Assembly: GCA_009835515.1 (NCBI GenBank)
Contig: VXXH01000016.1
Span: 1-7,630 of the forward strand
Length of the DNA stretch: 7,630 nucleotides
DNA from: Candidatus Poribacteria bacterium
GTDB lineage: Bacteria; Poribacteria; WGA-4E; WGA-3G
Reading direction: 5' to 3'
Of this stretch, positions 1 through 7,627 are shown piece after piece. A program made the translations under genes and the position numbers. Position 1 is the first letter of the stretch; the number at the start of each line of letters is the position of its first letter. The notes under the pieces were generated by a model. That model worked only from the letters and a program-made list of their open reading frames with translations, ran no database searches and was not told where the DNA came from.

Positions 1-33
1 TTCTATTTCAAGGTAGCAACTTGGGTTATTTTA

Positions 34-67
34 TAAAAAAAGACAGGTAACGCGCTGTTACCTGCCT
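34..67 (-). terminator. Rho-independent terminator after the M28 peptidase gene
   Basis: Read on the minus strand, an 11-bp stem (arms at 57-67 and 41-51, one G-U pair, otherwise Watson-Crick) closes a 5-base loop AGCGC and runs straight into seven T residues (complement of 35-41). It lies about 50 bases after the TAA stop of the peptidase gene, so it should end the epimerase-peptidase transcript. There is no T-run on the other side, so it does not look bidirectional. The rest of 1-118 shows nothing else recognisable. Confidence 0.85.
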
Positions 68-118
68 GTCCTCTGATCTATAAATGAGTGATGGAGCCCC
101 GACAGTCCGCCGCCAGAC

Positions 119-3085
119 TTAGTTCCGTGCTTCGGGCGTAACTGTTAACTCTACCCGTTCTCCTTCTCGCAGCACAACAACTTCGACAGGTTCGCCAATC
201 TTCACAGCGTCAAGTGCATAGGTATAGTCGTAGATATTAGTAATCTTCTGTCCACCAAATTCAACGATGACATCACCGCCCTTTAAACCGGCTTTATCTG
301 CGGGACCTTCTGCGCGAACACCAGAGAGCTTGACCCCCGTGCCTTCCGTAGTATAATCCGGGATCGTCCCCAGATATGCACGGAGCGTATCACGACTCCC
401 TTCCTCTGACTGACTCCGTTCCACTCGGACGTACGCCGGACGTTCTTCAGCACTGATTAAGTCTAAAACGATACCGTGTGCCAAACGCGCGATTCGTTCT
501 ATGCCAGTATAGTTGAGTGTGTCTGGATCATCGGTTGGTCGGTTATAGTCTTCATGCCCGCCGGTGAAGAAACTCAGCACCGGTACCTCTTTCGGATAAA
601 AGGCAGTCACATCCGTTGGCAGATACGGATCTTCTTGGAGTGTTAGATTAAAACCGATGGGAATGTTCCGTTTCTCAATCAACTTTGTCCACACAGAAGA
701 TGAACCCACGCCTTGCAAGATCAGTTTATTTTCACGGAGCCGTCCGACCATATCAAAGTTGATGTATGCCGCCACCTTTTCTAAAGGAACGACGGGATCG
801 TTGACAAAGTGCGTAGAACCGATAAGTCCAAGTTCCTCACCCGACCAGAGCGCGAAGATGATCCCCCTGCGGAACTTTTCGGGGTATTTCTGGTATGCCT
901 CACTGAGCGTGGTCGCCAATTCCAATACGACAGCGGTACCGGAGGCGTTATCATCTGCACCGTTGTGAATCTGTCCCTCTTCGCCTTTCCGAGCCAGTGA
1001 TCCGATTTCACCGTGACCGATATGATCGTAGTGCGCGCCTACAATAATATACTCGGTTTCATCCGTTAATTCCGACGGTGGCAGAAGCGCGACCACATTC
1101 TGATCAGTTTTCTTAACTTTCTCAACCGAAACCACGATTTTGACTTTGACACCGGGCAACGGAAATTGTCCGAGAAAGTGTGGGTTTTCCACATCCAGTC
1201 CGGATTGAACATCTTTCAGATTTTTACCAGAGGGTGCGAAGAGCGCATTTGCCACAGTATCACTTATGGATGCGGCGACAATCCCGGAATCCGCGAGGCT
1301 GCTATCGAAGTCAAGCGGAATTAACTTGCCTGCGTTCGGGGAATTCGGACCGGCAACAACAAAAAACGCCTTTGCCTCCTGCTCACGCGCTTGCATCGCT
1401 TTGTAACGTAATCCTGCATACCGATTCAATTGTTGGCGGCGTTCGGGTTCAACACCCTCCGGCACATAGCGGAGGGCAACAACGATTTTGTCTTTTACAT
1501 CCAGACCGGCATAAGCGTCATAACCCTCACCTAACTCACCGGGGACGGTTAACCCATACCCGACAAAAACCACTTCACCCTCAACGACACCGTTCCGCGA
1601 GAAAGAGAGCGGTTGGAAATCGCGTTCCACGCTGTATTCCATCACCTGCTCAGAACCGTGCATCTGGCGTGTGATATGAAAGCGGTTCTCCGCCGCTATA
1701 ATCCGCCTCCCCGCGGTGAACTCGAATTCTTGAAAATAACTCGCCTCATCACCGACGGGTTTGAGATTAAGCTGTGTGAACTGCGTGGCGATGTGTTCCG
1801 CTGCACGTTTCGCACCTTCGGAGCCGGTCATTCTACCTTCCAAAGCATCGTCAGCAAGGAATTCAATGTGCTGGCGGATACTCATTGTTTTATTCGAGGA
1901 TTCGGCATTGGAAACCGTTCGCACCGGATGCTGAAGTAAATTATGACTTCTTGGTGCCAAGGCAATAGCCTTTAGTGCTGCTGCGTGATCCCAGTCCGCC
2001 AGATAGAGTTGTGATACTTCTTGACTGTTCCGATTCGAGGTCCAGCACAACTGATTTCCATCCGGAGAAAAGACAGGAAGTCCATCAAAACCATCAGTTG
2101 CGGTAACGCGAACCGGTTCGTGTCTACCTCTGCCATCAACGAGATATAACTCAAAATTGGAAAATCCGAGTTTGTTGGAAGCGAAGATAACGTAAGCACC
2201 ACTTGGATGGAAGTACGGTGCCCACGACATACTCTTGAAATCGGTCAGTCGTCGCACACTGGAGCCATCTATCCGCATCGTGTAGATGTCCGCTTGGCTG
2301 CCATCGGGTGTGAAGTGTCGCCAGACGATGTGCCGCCCATCCGGTGTAAAGAAGGGACCGCCGTCGTAGCCCGGTGAGTCTGTCAACCGAGTCTGATCTG
2401 ACCCATCGGCATTCATGATATAGATTTCGCCGAAATAGGCGGGGTCAACTTCAAGCTGCTTCAGATCTTTCGGAGAGAGTTGATCTTTAGGATATGCGTC
2501 TCGAAGTGAACAGAAAACAATGCGCTTGCCATCAGGCGAATATGAAGCTTCAGCATCATAACCGGGGGCATCTGTCAGTCGCTTGAGGTTGCTACCATCC
2601 CGATGTGCCGAGAAGATGTCCATCGCTTCATCGTAATCCCAACTGTAGCGACGCTCTTGCCCAGATGCCCGGAACTGCAATTCTTCTTCCTGTTTTGCTT
2701 TCGCGAAAGCGTCGTGGTGTGTCGAGGCGTAAAGCACCGCATCGGTCCCCGGTCGGAAGAAGGCACAAGTTGTTTTCCCTACACCGGTTGAGACGCGATG
2801 CGTATCACCCGTCAGCAGGTTTAGCAGATAAATCTGATAGAACGGGTTATCCGGTTCACGTTCACTTTGGAAGATGAGGGCGTTGCCGTCTTCAGAAAAA
2901 TAGCCTTCCCCAGCGCGCTTCCCGTCATAAGTGAGTTGCCGGATATTGCTGAGAAATCGTGTCTCCTCAACAGGATTATTAGCCTCTGTTTCTTCTGCCG
3001 TTGTCCGCTGTGCCACAACATCGTCTGTTACAAGGATAGCAAAGAATATTGTGCAGAACAGCCCAATCAATTTGACGCAACGCAT
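119..3085 (-). CDS. Secreted M28 family zinc metallopeptidase with TolB-like propeller, PA and PDZ domains
   Basis: A predicted exported aminopeptidase/carboxypeptidase-type enzyme using two metal ions. Numbered from the Met at 3085 (988 aa), residues 1-25 form a signal peptide (hydrophobic core, cleavage probably after VVA). Six PD40/TolB-like repeats follow (about 50-73, 98-121, 168-193, 233-257, 279-303, 326-350; typical core LTD-PGYD-FSPDG-IVF). The M28 fold begins near 400 (FLADDALEGRMTGS), carries a PA-type insertion (about 500-650, around VGYGL), and has all five metal ligands: H685 in GAHYDH, D712 in GADDN, E751, D778 in NFDMVGR and H844 in GGHEDY, with E750 as general base. A PDZ domain occupies about 899-985. 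The start at 3085 is preferred because AAGGAGG (3093-3099) is 7 bases from it but only 1 base from the in-frame ATG at 3091. The gene lies about 30 bases after the epimerase gene. The natural substrate is not shown by the sequence. Confidence 0.93.
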   Translation of the reverse strand: MRCVKLIGLFCTIFFAILVTDDVVAQRTTAEETEANNPVEETRFLSNIRQLTYDGKRAGEGYFSEDGNALIFQSEREPDNPFYQIYLLNLLTGDTHRVSTGVGKTTCAFFRPGTDAVLYASTHHDAFAKAKQEEELQFRASGQERRYSWDYDEAMDIFSAHRDGSNLKRLTDAPGYDAEASYSPDGKRIVFCSLRDAYPKDQLSPKDLKQLEVDPAYFGEIYIMNADGSDQTRLTDSPGYDGGPFFTPDGRHIVWRHFTPDGSQADIYTMRIDGSSVRRLTDFKSMSWAPYFHPSGAYVIFASNKLGFSNFELYLVDGRGRHEPVRVTATDGFDGLPVFSPDGNQLCWTSNRNSQEVSQLYLADWDHAAALKAIALAPRSHNLLQHPVRTVSNAESSNKTMSIRQHIEFLADDALEGRMTGSEGAKRAAEHIATQFTQLNLKPVGDEASYFQEFEFTAGRRIIAAENRFHITRQMHGSEQVMEYSVERDFQPLSFSRNGVVEGEVVFVGYGLTVPGELGEGYDAYAGLDVKDKIVVALRYVPEGVEPERRQQLNRYAGLRYKAMQAREQEAKAFFVVAGPNSPNAGKLIPLDFDSSLADSGIVAASISDTVANALFAPSGKNLKDVQSGLDVENPHFLGQFPLPGVKVKIVVSVEKVKKTDQNVVALLPPSELTDETEYIIVGAHYDHIGHGEIGSLARKGEEGQIHNGADDNASGTAVVLELATTLSEAYQKYPEKFRRGIIFALWSGEELGLIGSTHFVNDPVVPLEKVAAYINFDMVGRLRENKLILQGVGSSSVWTKLIEKRNIPIGFNLTLQEDPYLPTDVTAFYPKEVPVLSFFTGGHEDYNRPTDDPDTLNYTGIERIARLAHGIVLDLISAEERPAYVRVERSQSEEGSRDTLRAYLGTIPDYTTEGTGVKLSGVRAEGPADKAGLKGGDVIVEFGGQKITNIYDYTYALDAVKIGEPVEVVVLREGERVELTVTPEARN

Positions 3086-3092
3086 CTCCATC

Positions 3093-3099
3093 CCTCCTT
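3093..3099 (-). promoter_or_regulatory. Shine-Dalgarno site deciding the peptidase start
   Basis: The minus strand reads AAGGAGG here. The ATG ending at 3091 is only 1 base away, while the ATG at 3083-3085 is 7 bases away, the normal distance. The second Met is therefore the better start, giving 988 rather than 990 residues. Confidence 0.7.
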
Positions 3100-3117
3100 C
3101 TTGAATGGTTGACTGTT

Positions 3118-3969
3118 TTACAGATACTGAGCTGCTTTCTGTTTAAGGAAGGCGAGACCGTCTATCGCGAGGTTCTCGGCACTTGGTGCGATGTCGCGCC
3201 AGATGCATGTCGCAGCGGCGATTTCCTTGACAGCCGGCGTGAACGATTCGATCACGAGCCATCTGTCATAGTTAACCTTTGCCAATGCCCCAAAAACGCC
3301 ATCCCAATCAACAAGCCCTGTGCCGGGCGTGCCACGATCGTTTTCACAGCAGTGCATGTGATGCAAGTAATCACCCGTCGCAATAATAGCATCTGCCTGA
3401 TTCTTTTCTTCTATGTTCATGTGGAACGTGTCCAGATGTACCTTGAAGGACGGGCTATCCACCGCTTCACAAAGTTTAACAGCGTCTTCGGCGATGTTGA
3501 CGAAGTAGGTTTCAAACCGATTGAGCGGTTCGCTCGCGAGGGTGACACCGTGTTTTCCGCCGAATTCAGCGACCTCTCGTATACCTTCAACGCACCAGTC
3601 CCATTCCTGTTCGTTTCTGGCGCGCCCCACGAGTTTACCCACAGCACTATACATCGGTCCAACGAGCGTATCGGCACCCAATTCAGCAACGATCTCAATT
3701 GTGCGTTTAAGATAGGTCTTTGCGTTTTCTCGAATAGTAGGGTCCTCGTCAATCGGATTCCTATCCCCACCCATGATGTTACACCCGATGGTCTCTAAAC
3801 CGGTATCCTTCAGTAGTGCTTGGGTGTACGGGATGTCCACTGTATCTGGGTCAAAGATAGGGATTTCGACACCATCAAAACCCATTTCAGCGACTTTCGG
3901 AATCAGATCTGCAGTTTCTCGATCAAACTTATCTGCCCAGAGTAATAAATTTACACCAAACTTTGGCAT
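3118..3969 (-). CDS. Sugar (phosphate) isomerase/epimerase, D-tagatose/D-psicose 3-epimerase-like
   Basis: A 283-residue cytoplasmic TIM-barrel enzyme of the xylose isomerase-like (AP endonuclease 2) superfamily, close to the normal length of ketose 3-epimerases. The order of motifs matches D-tagatose 3-epimerase: E147 in SEPLNRFE, D180 and H183 in HLDTFHMNIEE, H206 and R212 in HHMHCCENDR, and E241 in VIESF. By family knowledge E147, D180, H206 and E241 bind the divalent metal, the two glutamates act as acid/base pair, and H183 and R212 contact the substrate. The likely reaction is epimerisation at C3 of a free ketose, but related proteins act on other sugars and inositols, so the exact substrate is open. 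The start is supported by AAGGAG 11 bases upstream and a plausible promoter. The stop lies about 30 bases before the peptidase start, which suggests co-transcription. No signal peptide is seen. Confidence 0.92.
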   Translation of the reverse strand: MPKFGVNLLLWADKFDRETADLIPKVAEMGFDGVEIPIFDPDTVDIPYTQALLKDTGLETIGCNIMGGDRNPIDEDPTIRENAKTYLKRTIEIVAELGADTLVGPMYSAVGKLVGRARNEQEWDWCVEGIREVAEFGGKHGVTLASEPLNRFETYFVNIAEDAVKLCEAVDSPSFKVHLDTFHMNIEEKNQADAIIATGDYLHHMHCCENDRGTPGTGLVDWDGVFGALAKVNYDRWLVIESFTPAVKEIAAATCIWRDIAPSAENLAIDGLAFLKQKAAQYL

Positions 3970-3980
3970 TATGTGTTGTT

Positions 3981-3986
3981 CTCCTT
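3981..3986 (-). promoter_or_regulatory. Ribosome binding site of the epimerase gene
   Basis: The minus strand reads AAGGAG, separated from the ATG at 3967-3969 by 11 bases. It fixes the start of the epimerase gene. Confidence 0.7.
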
Positions 3987-4006
3987 ATAGCGTGTAATAA
4001 TTTTTT

Positions 4007-4036
4007 AGTTTAGCACAAATAGCAAAGCGTTTTCAA
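4007..4036 (-). promoter_or_regulatory. Candidate sigma70 promoter of the epimerase-peptidase unit
   Basis: On the minus strand TTGAAA (4031-4036; 5 of 6 to the -35 consensus) is followed after 18 bases by TAAACT (4007-4012; 4 of 6 to the -10 consensus). The start point would be near 4000, leaving a leader of about 30 bases that contains the AAGGAG site. The 159-base gap 3970-4128 around it is AT-rich and shows no convincing terminator for the upstream helicase gene, so read-through into the epimerase gene cannot be excluded. Confidence 0.35.
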
Positions 4037-4128
4037 GTTTTTTCGGAGAGTCAGCAGTCGTTCGTGTGATGTTATTAATAGGCTGACAATAATGCGGGAG
4101 ATGGGTCCGAAGTGGTTTTACGATGGGA

Positions 4129-7100
4129 TTACTTTTTTTCCGAGTCAGACGAAGGCGGCAGTGCATACATACTCCGCCGAACCTTCACGATTTCACCAGA
4201 ATCTACAAGACGCTTGAGTTCGTTTTTGATGGAACCCGGATGCCCCTCAATCGCATCAATGAGTTCTGCTGTTTTTTTCTCACCGCCGGAAAGCATTGAG
4301 AAAATCTGGTCACGGAACAGGACACGAAGGCGTTTACCGCCTCTGAACTTCATCAAAATACGGTTCGCCTGACTGCTGGAGACTCCCATGACCTGTTCCA
4401 CTTTTTCGCGATCAGATTCCGCAGTGAGATTGTCGCGTTCTGTTTCAAAACGCTCGCGTTCGGCTATTACCTCCGGGAGTTTGCTCAACCCGCCAGCAAC
4501 CTCAAAGTCTTCCCAGTCAAAAAGGAGGGTTTCGGGTCTATTGGTGATGTCGGGCAATGGCATGCTCGAAAGCAGCACCACCGTCTTGTTCGGTAAACGG
4601 TTCAATCCGATTCGACCGACAATCTGTCGAAATAAACCGACAGCATTCCGTTCATAAACATCCTGGATGCGTTCGTCTTTGTAGTTACCAAATTCCGCTG
4701 CTCCGTCATAACAGAGCGGTTTTTCGGCGTTGCCAAACAAAATCTGTGATTGCCGCCAAGTGAGACCTGGTGACCAATACGGTGCCCCAACTATCCAAAC
4801 CACTTCTGCCGTTTCAAAAGCGGTGTCTTGTAGTGTTTCTACCTCTTTGAAACCTGTTACGAAACAGACATTCTCCCTTGCTGCGATGCTCTGTAAATGC
4901 TGTGTTACGGGTGCGCTGGTGATAATCGCATGCTTAACGCTTGGGTCCCTCTCAATTTCTGCTTGGATACCAAGAAAAAAGCGCTGTCCGATCTCAGACA
5001 TACCCAGAACGTCCCAATCGGTATCGTAGTTTAAAATTGTTTGTCGTGGATAGATACCTGTGCGAATCTGAAAAACCCGATTCCCCGCGACCCACGCCGT
5101 CGGTTTGATGTGGTGGACTTCAATCTCTTCACCCGGAAATGCCCGATAGAGATCCTGCTCGGAGAGCGTTGACGACATGAACAGAAGACGCTTGACCGTT
5201 GGAGGCAACACCGGTGGCACCCAGAACCGCATCTCTTCGTCAGACCATAACAACGGGGCATCAGCATCCCGTGGATAATGTTCAAAGAAACGCTTCAGTT
5301 GATGCCAAAACGTCCAATTTGGATGCCTATAAACTGTCGGAAATGCCTTGATTTTTGTTACGGTCGCTGTATCCAAAATGCCCAGCGCAACGGCTTGTGT
5401 CATTGACATCGGTATTTTCATGTCCTCGTTCAATGCGAAGGTATCAAGTTCAAAGACAGGCAGCCCTTTTGTCGCAAGTTTATCTGCAGCGTCTGTATCT
5501 AAGGGAATGTGAGCAGCAGCTTCATTCTCAAACACAATACTAAAACGTGCCAAGGTTTCGCCAGTTTCGTCATCAACAAACTCACGCGGCACCACTTTAC
5601 CCGTTGTATTGACTTGACACATCTGTTGAATGAGTGTCTCTTTCTGTCCTTCAAATGCCTGTACCACTGCGCGGATCCGACCGACAGCATTACCACCATC
5701 ACCATCAAGTCCACTTTTGACTTCCAATGCGTTTAATAGGGCATTCCCAAAGTTCCCTAAGGCACTTCCTCGCCAGTCTACACACCACGCTTCCAATGTG
5801 TTTTTTAATACACGACAGAAAATAAATAGCCTATCCGTTGACGCTTCATCAATGATACAGAGCCGCTCTGTGTCATCTATCTGCTCAAGTATTTTTTCCA
5901 CCGTTTCTGAGTTTTGGGGATCCAAAAACAGTCGCATTGGGTTACATATTTGCGCTTTGGCACGTTGCAGTGTGCCGGGTTGCGACAAATAGCCGCGCTG
6001 CTGACACTCTATATAAACTGGACACTGTGGACAAATACTTTCATCTGGATTCCCGCCCTTTCTTTCAAACTCGTAACACCGCTCCGGGTCCTCACAGATA
6101 TTACCGCGTTGAAAAGGGGTCGCCATCCGTTCCTCAACCGGTATCTCTTTCACTCGTTCCCACAAGTATCCGCGGGCTCGCCTGTAGGCAACCGAGGGTA
6201 AGTCTCGATTTTGAAAGCGGCACTCTGCTTCTTTTGTTACCACGGATTTCCCGCTGAAACTGATCGCACCGCCGTTGAGGACATAGGATTCCACCGCATA
6301 GGTTTTCCCTGCCCCTGTCTCGGCGATAAGTCCGAGAATTCGGACATCCCGATTGAAAACACGCTGCATCTCAGCGGCGTTCTTTTCAAGGGTCCCGTAA
6401 ACCTTGTTTTCACGTTCCTGCTGCAGCATAGGATCCGGACGCTTTACCGCCAACGGACTGAGTTTCCCTTCCCGCACGTCAAGCACATTATCCGTTACAG
6501 GTAGTCCAGTAGGTGGCAGCAATGGCAGAATACCGGTATCGTCCCAGACATCTGTTATGTGTGTCGCCTCCATCGGCAGTCCTTCATCAGATGTAGACGC
6601 GCGTACCCACACCACCCCGTCTTGCTCCCATAACAAAACGCGCCCATCTCCAACGTTATTGCCCGGGCGGTTCCAGTAGTGAACGTCATTTTCTTCCTGG
6701 ACATAAGAAAACTCGCGCTTCAAAAACGCCTCTTTTGCCAGATTAAGGTTGTGCGAATCGAAGTACGTCGGCACAACAGGCACCGATCTCGGACTCGGTG
6801 CCAACGCCCCTTCTGCTGGCGGCGCAGAGTCCTGAAGCGCAGCGCGAAGTGCGTCAATCGGGGCAAAGAGTACCTCTTTAGTAATGATAGGCGGCTCTAA
6901 TAAATTTCCAAGCAGAATCTCATAGCGACCATCCCAGCGACTGTATCCCTCATTGCCAAGGATCTCAAGATATACATCGCGACGGTATGGATTTTCTGTT
7001 GTCGGTGTGTGTTTATAGATATACCGCTTCGCTTCATCAGTATTTTGATGGAGATAATCCTGTACTCTGCAAGAAAAACGCAGCCCACCAGACTTTGTCA

Positions 7101-7551
7101 GCGTTAATAGTGGACTCGCAACAGAATTAACGAGTGCCTCAATACAAGCAAGAACAGCATCCGGGGCAGCACAAATCGCGTCATACTTAAAATCAATGTC
7201 GTGCCATTGCGCGCCATCGTGTGCTGAAGGCGTACCGGTATAGATCTGAATTCCCCATGATTTGTGCCATACCCAGCTATTCCAATCCGTTAAGCGTTGT
7301 CGGCTCAAGAACCGTTCACCACCAAAATCCAGCGGACCGTGGTCGTGCTGAGGTGCGCGTCCTATAGGCATGAAAGAGATGTCTGCCTGCTCGAGTTCAT
7401 AGAGTCTCACAGGACATCGCCAAGCACAATAGACCATGAAATGATATGGGAGCCCTTTGTACAACGCAGGTGTCGCCTTTGTTTTTCGCTGGCGAAGCGG
7501 CTTTTTGTGTCGTTGATGACAACGCTGAAGGATATCTTTTAAGGCATTCAT
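4129..7551 (-). CDS. PrimPol-like/XPD-DinG-like helicase fusion protein with C-terminal winged helix
   Basis: A 1140-residue protein predicted to act on DNA. Residues 1-30 are basic. Residues about 85-220 resemble an AEP/PrimPol domain: YTGTPS (104-109), a DxD pair (D118, D120), SGGLRF (154-159) and a possible third acid at E196 in YLEILG. Residues 289-345 hold an RPG-type module. The helicase follows: Walker A AETGAGKT (410-417), a cysteine cluster (C486, C492, C507, C510, C516), DEAS box (568-571), a 220-residue insertion, SSTLS (793-797, motif III), VGAPYWSPGL (921-930) and motif VI QIVGRIGLNR (976-985). Residues about 1045-1135 look like a winged helix. The order matches XPD/DinG helicases. 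An in-frame TAA stands just before the preceding ATT codon, so M1 is the first possible ATG; no good ribosome site precedes it. It may serve replication of an element, repair or defence; its role is unknown. The fusion is seen; its primase activity is inferred. Confidence 0.9.
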   Translation of the reverse strand: MNALKDILQRCHQRHKKPLRQRKTKATPALYKGLPYHFMVYCAWRCPVRLYELEQADISFMPIGRAPQHDHGPLDFGGERFLSRQRLTDWNSWVWHKSWGIQIYTGTPSAHDGAQWHDIDFKYDAICAAPDAVLACIEALVNSVASPLLTLTKSGGLRFSCRVQDYLHQNTDEAKRYIYKHTPTTENPYRRDVYLEILGNEGYSRWDGRYEILLGNLLEPPIITKEVLFAPIDALRAALQDSAPPAEGALAPSPRSVPVVPTYFDSHNLNLAKEAFLKREFSYVQEENDVHYWNRPGNNVGDGRVLLWEQDGVVWVRASTSDEGLPMEATHITDVWDDTGILPLLPPTGLPVTDNVLDVREGKLSPLAVKRPDPMLQQERENKVYGTLEKNAAEMQRVFNRDVRILGLIAETGAGKTYAVESYVLNGGAISFSGKSVVTKEAECRFQNRDLPSVAYRRARGYLWERVKEIPVEERMATPFQRGNICEDPERCYEFERKGGNPDESICPQCPVYIECQQRGYLSQPGTLQRAKAQICNPMRLFLDPQNSETVEKILEQIDDTERLCIIDEASTDRLFIFCRVLKNTLEAWCVDWRGSALGNFGNALLNALEVKSGLDGDGGNAVGRIRAVVQAFEGQKETLIQQMCQVNTTGKVVPREFVDDETGETLARFSIVFENEAAAHIPLDTDAADKLATKGLPVFELDTFALNEDMKIPMSMTQAVALGILDTATVTKIKAFPTVYRHPNWTFWHQLKRFFEHYPRDADAPLLWSDEEMRFWVPPVLPPTVKRLLFMSSTLSEQDLYRAFPGEEIEVHHIKPTAWVAGNRVFQIRTGIYPRQTILNYDTDWDVLGMSEIGQRFFLGIQAEIERDPSVKHAIITSAPVTQHLQSIAARENVCFVTGFKEVETLQDTAFETAEVVWIVGAPYWSPGLTWRQSQILFGNAEKPLCYDGAAEFGNYKDERIQDVYERNAVGLFRQIVGRIGLNRLPNKTVVLLSSMPLPDITNRPETLLFDWEDFEVAGGLSKLPEVIAERERFETERDNLTAESDREKVEQVMGVSSSQANRILMKFRGGKRLRVLFRDQIFSMLSGGEKKTAELIDAIEGHPGSIKNELKRLVDSGEIVKVRRSMYALPPSSDSEKK

Positions 7552-7621
7552 AATTTATCTATAACGCAAGTTCCCTCTCAGTGAAATAACCAGATTAAAC
7601 GACTAAAATCTTATGAATACA

Positions 7622-7627
7622 ATTATA
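7622..7627 (-). promoter_or_regulatory. Possible -10 element upstream of the PrimPol-helicase gene
   Basis: The minus strand reads TATAAT, a perfect -10 hexamer, about 70 bases before the ATG at 7549-7551. The matching -35 element would lie beyond the window end, so it cannot be tested here. The surrounding 7552-7630 is AT-rich and has no gene. Confidence 0.3.

Noticed and set aside
1180..1674. Plus-strand open frame of 164 codons opposite the peptidase gene
   Set aside because: The translation is rich in His, Arg and Pro with no domain pattern, as expected for the shadow of a real gene.
3050..3085. Lipoprotein signal at the start of the M28 peptidase (Cys in GLFC)
   Set aside because: The residue before the Cys is Phe, not Gly/Ala/Ser, and the Cys lies inside the hydrophobic core; ordinary signal peptidase cleavage after VVA fits better.
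3109..3798. Plus-strand open frame of 229 codons opposite the epimerase gene
   Set aside because: It lies entirely antisense to a gene with all catalytic residues of its family; its translation has no recognisable motif and no proper upstream signals.
4050..4087. Inverted repeat GTCAGC/GCTGAC downstream of the PrimPol-helicase gene as a terminator
   Set aside because: Only a 6-bp stem with a 26-base loop and no T-run directly after it on the minus strand.
4129..7551. DinG-like helicase of a type IV CRISPR system
   Set aside because: No repeat-spacer array or other csf-like gene is visible in the window, and the N-terminal PrimPol-like half is not part of those DinG proteins.
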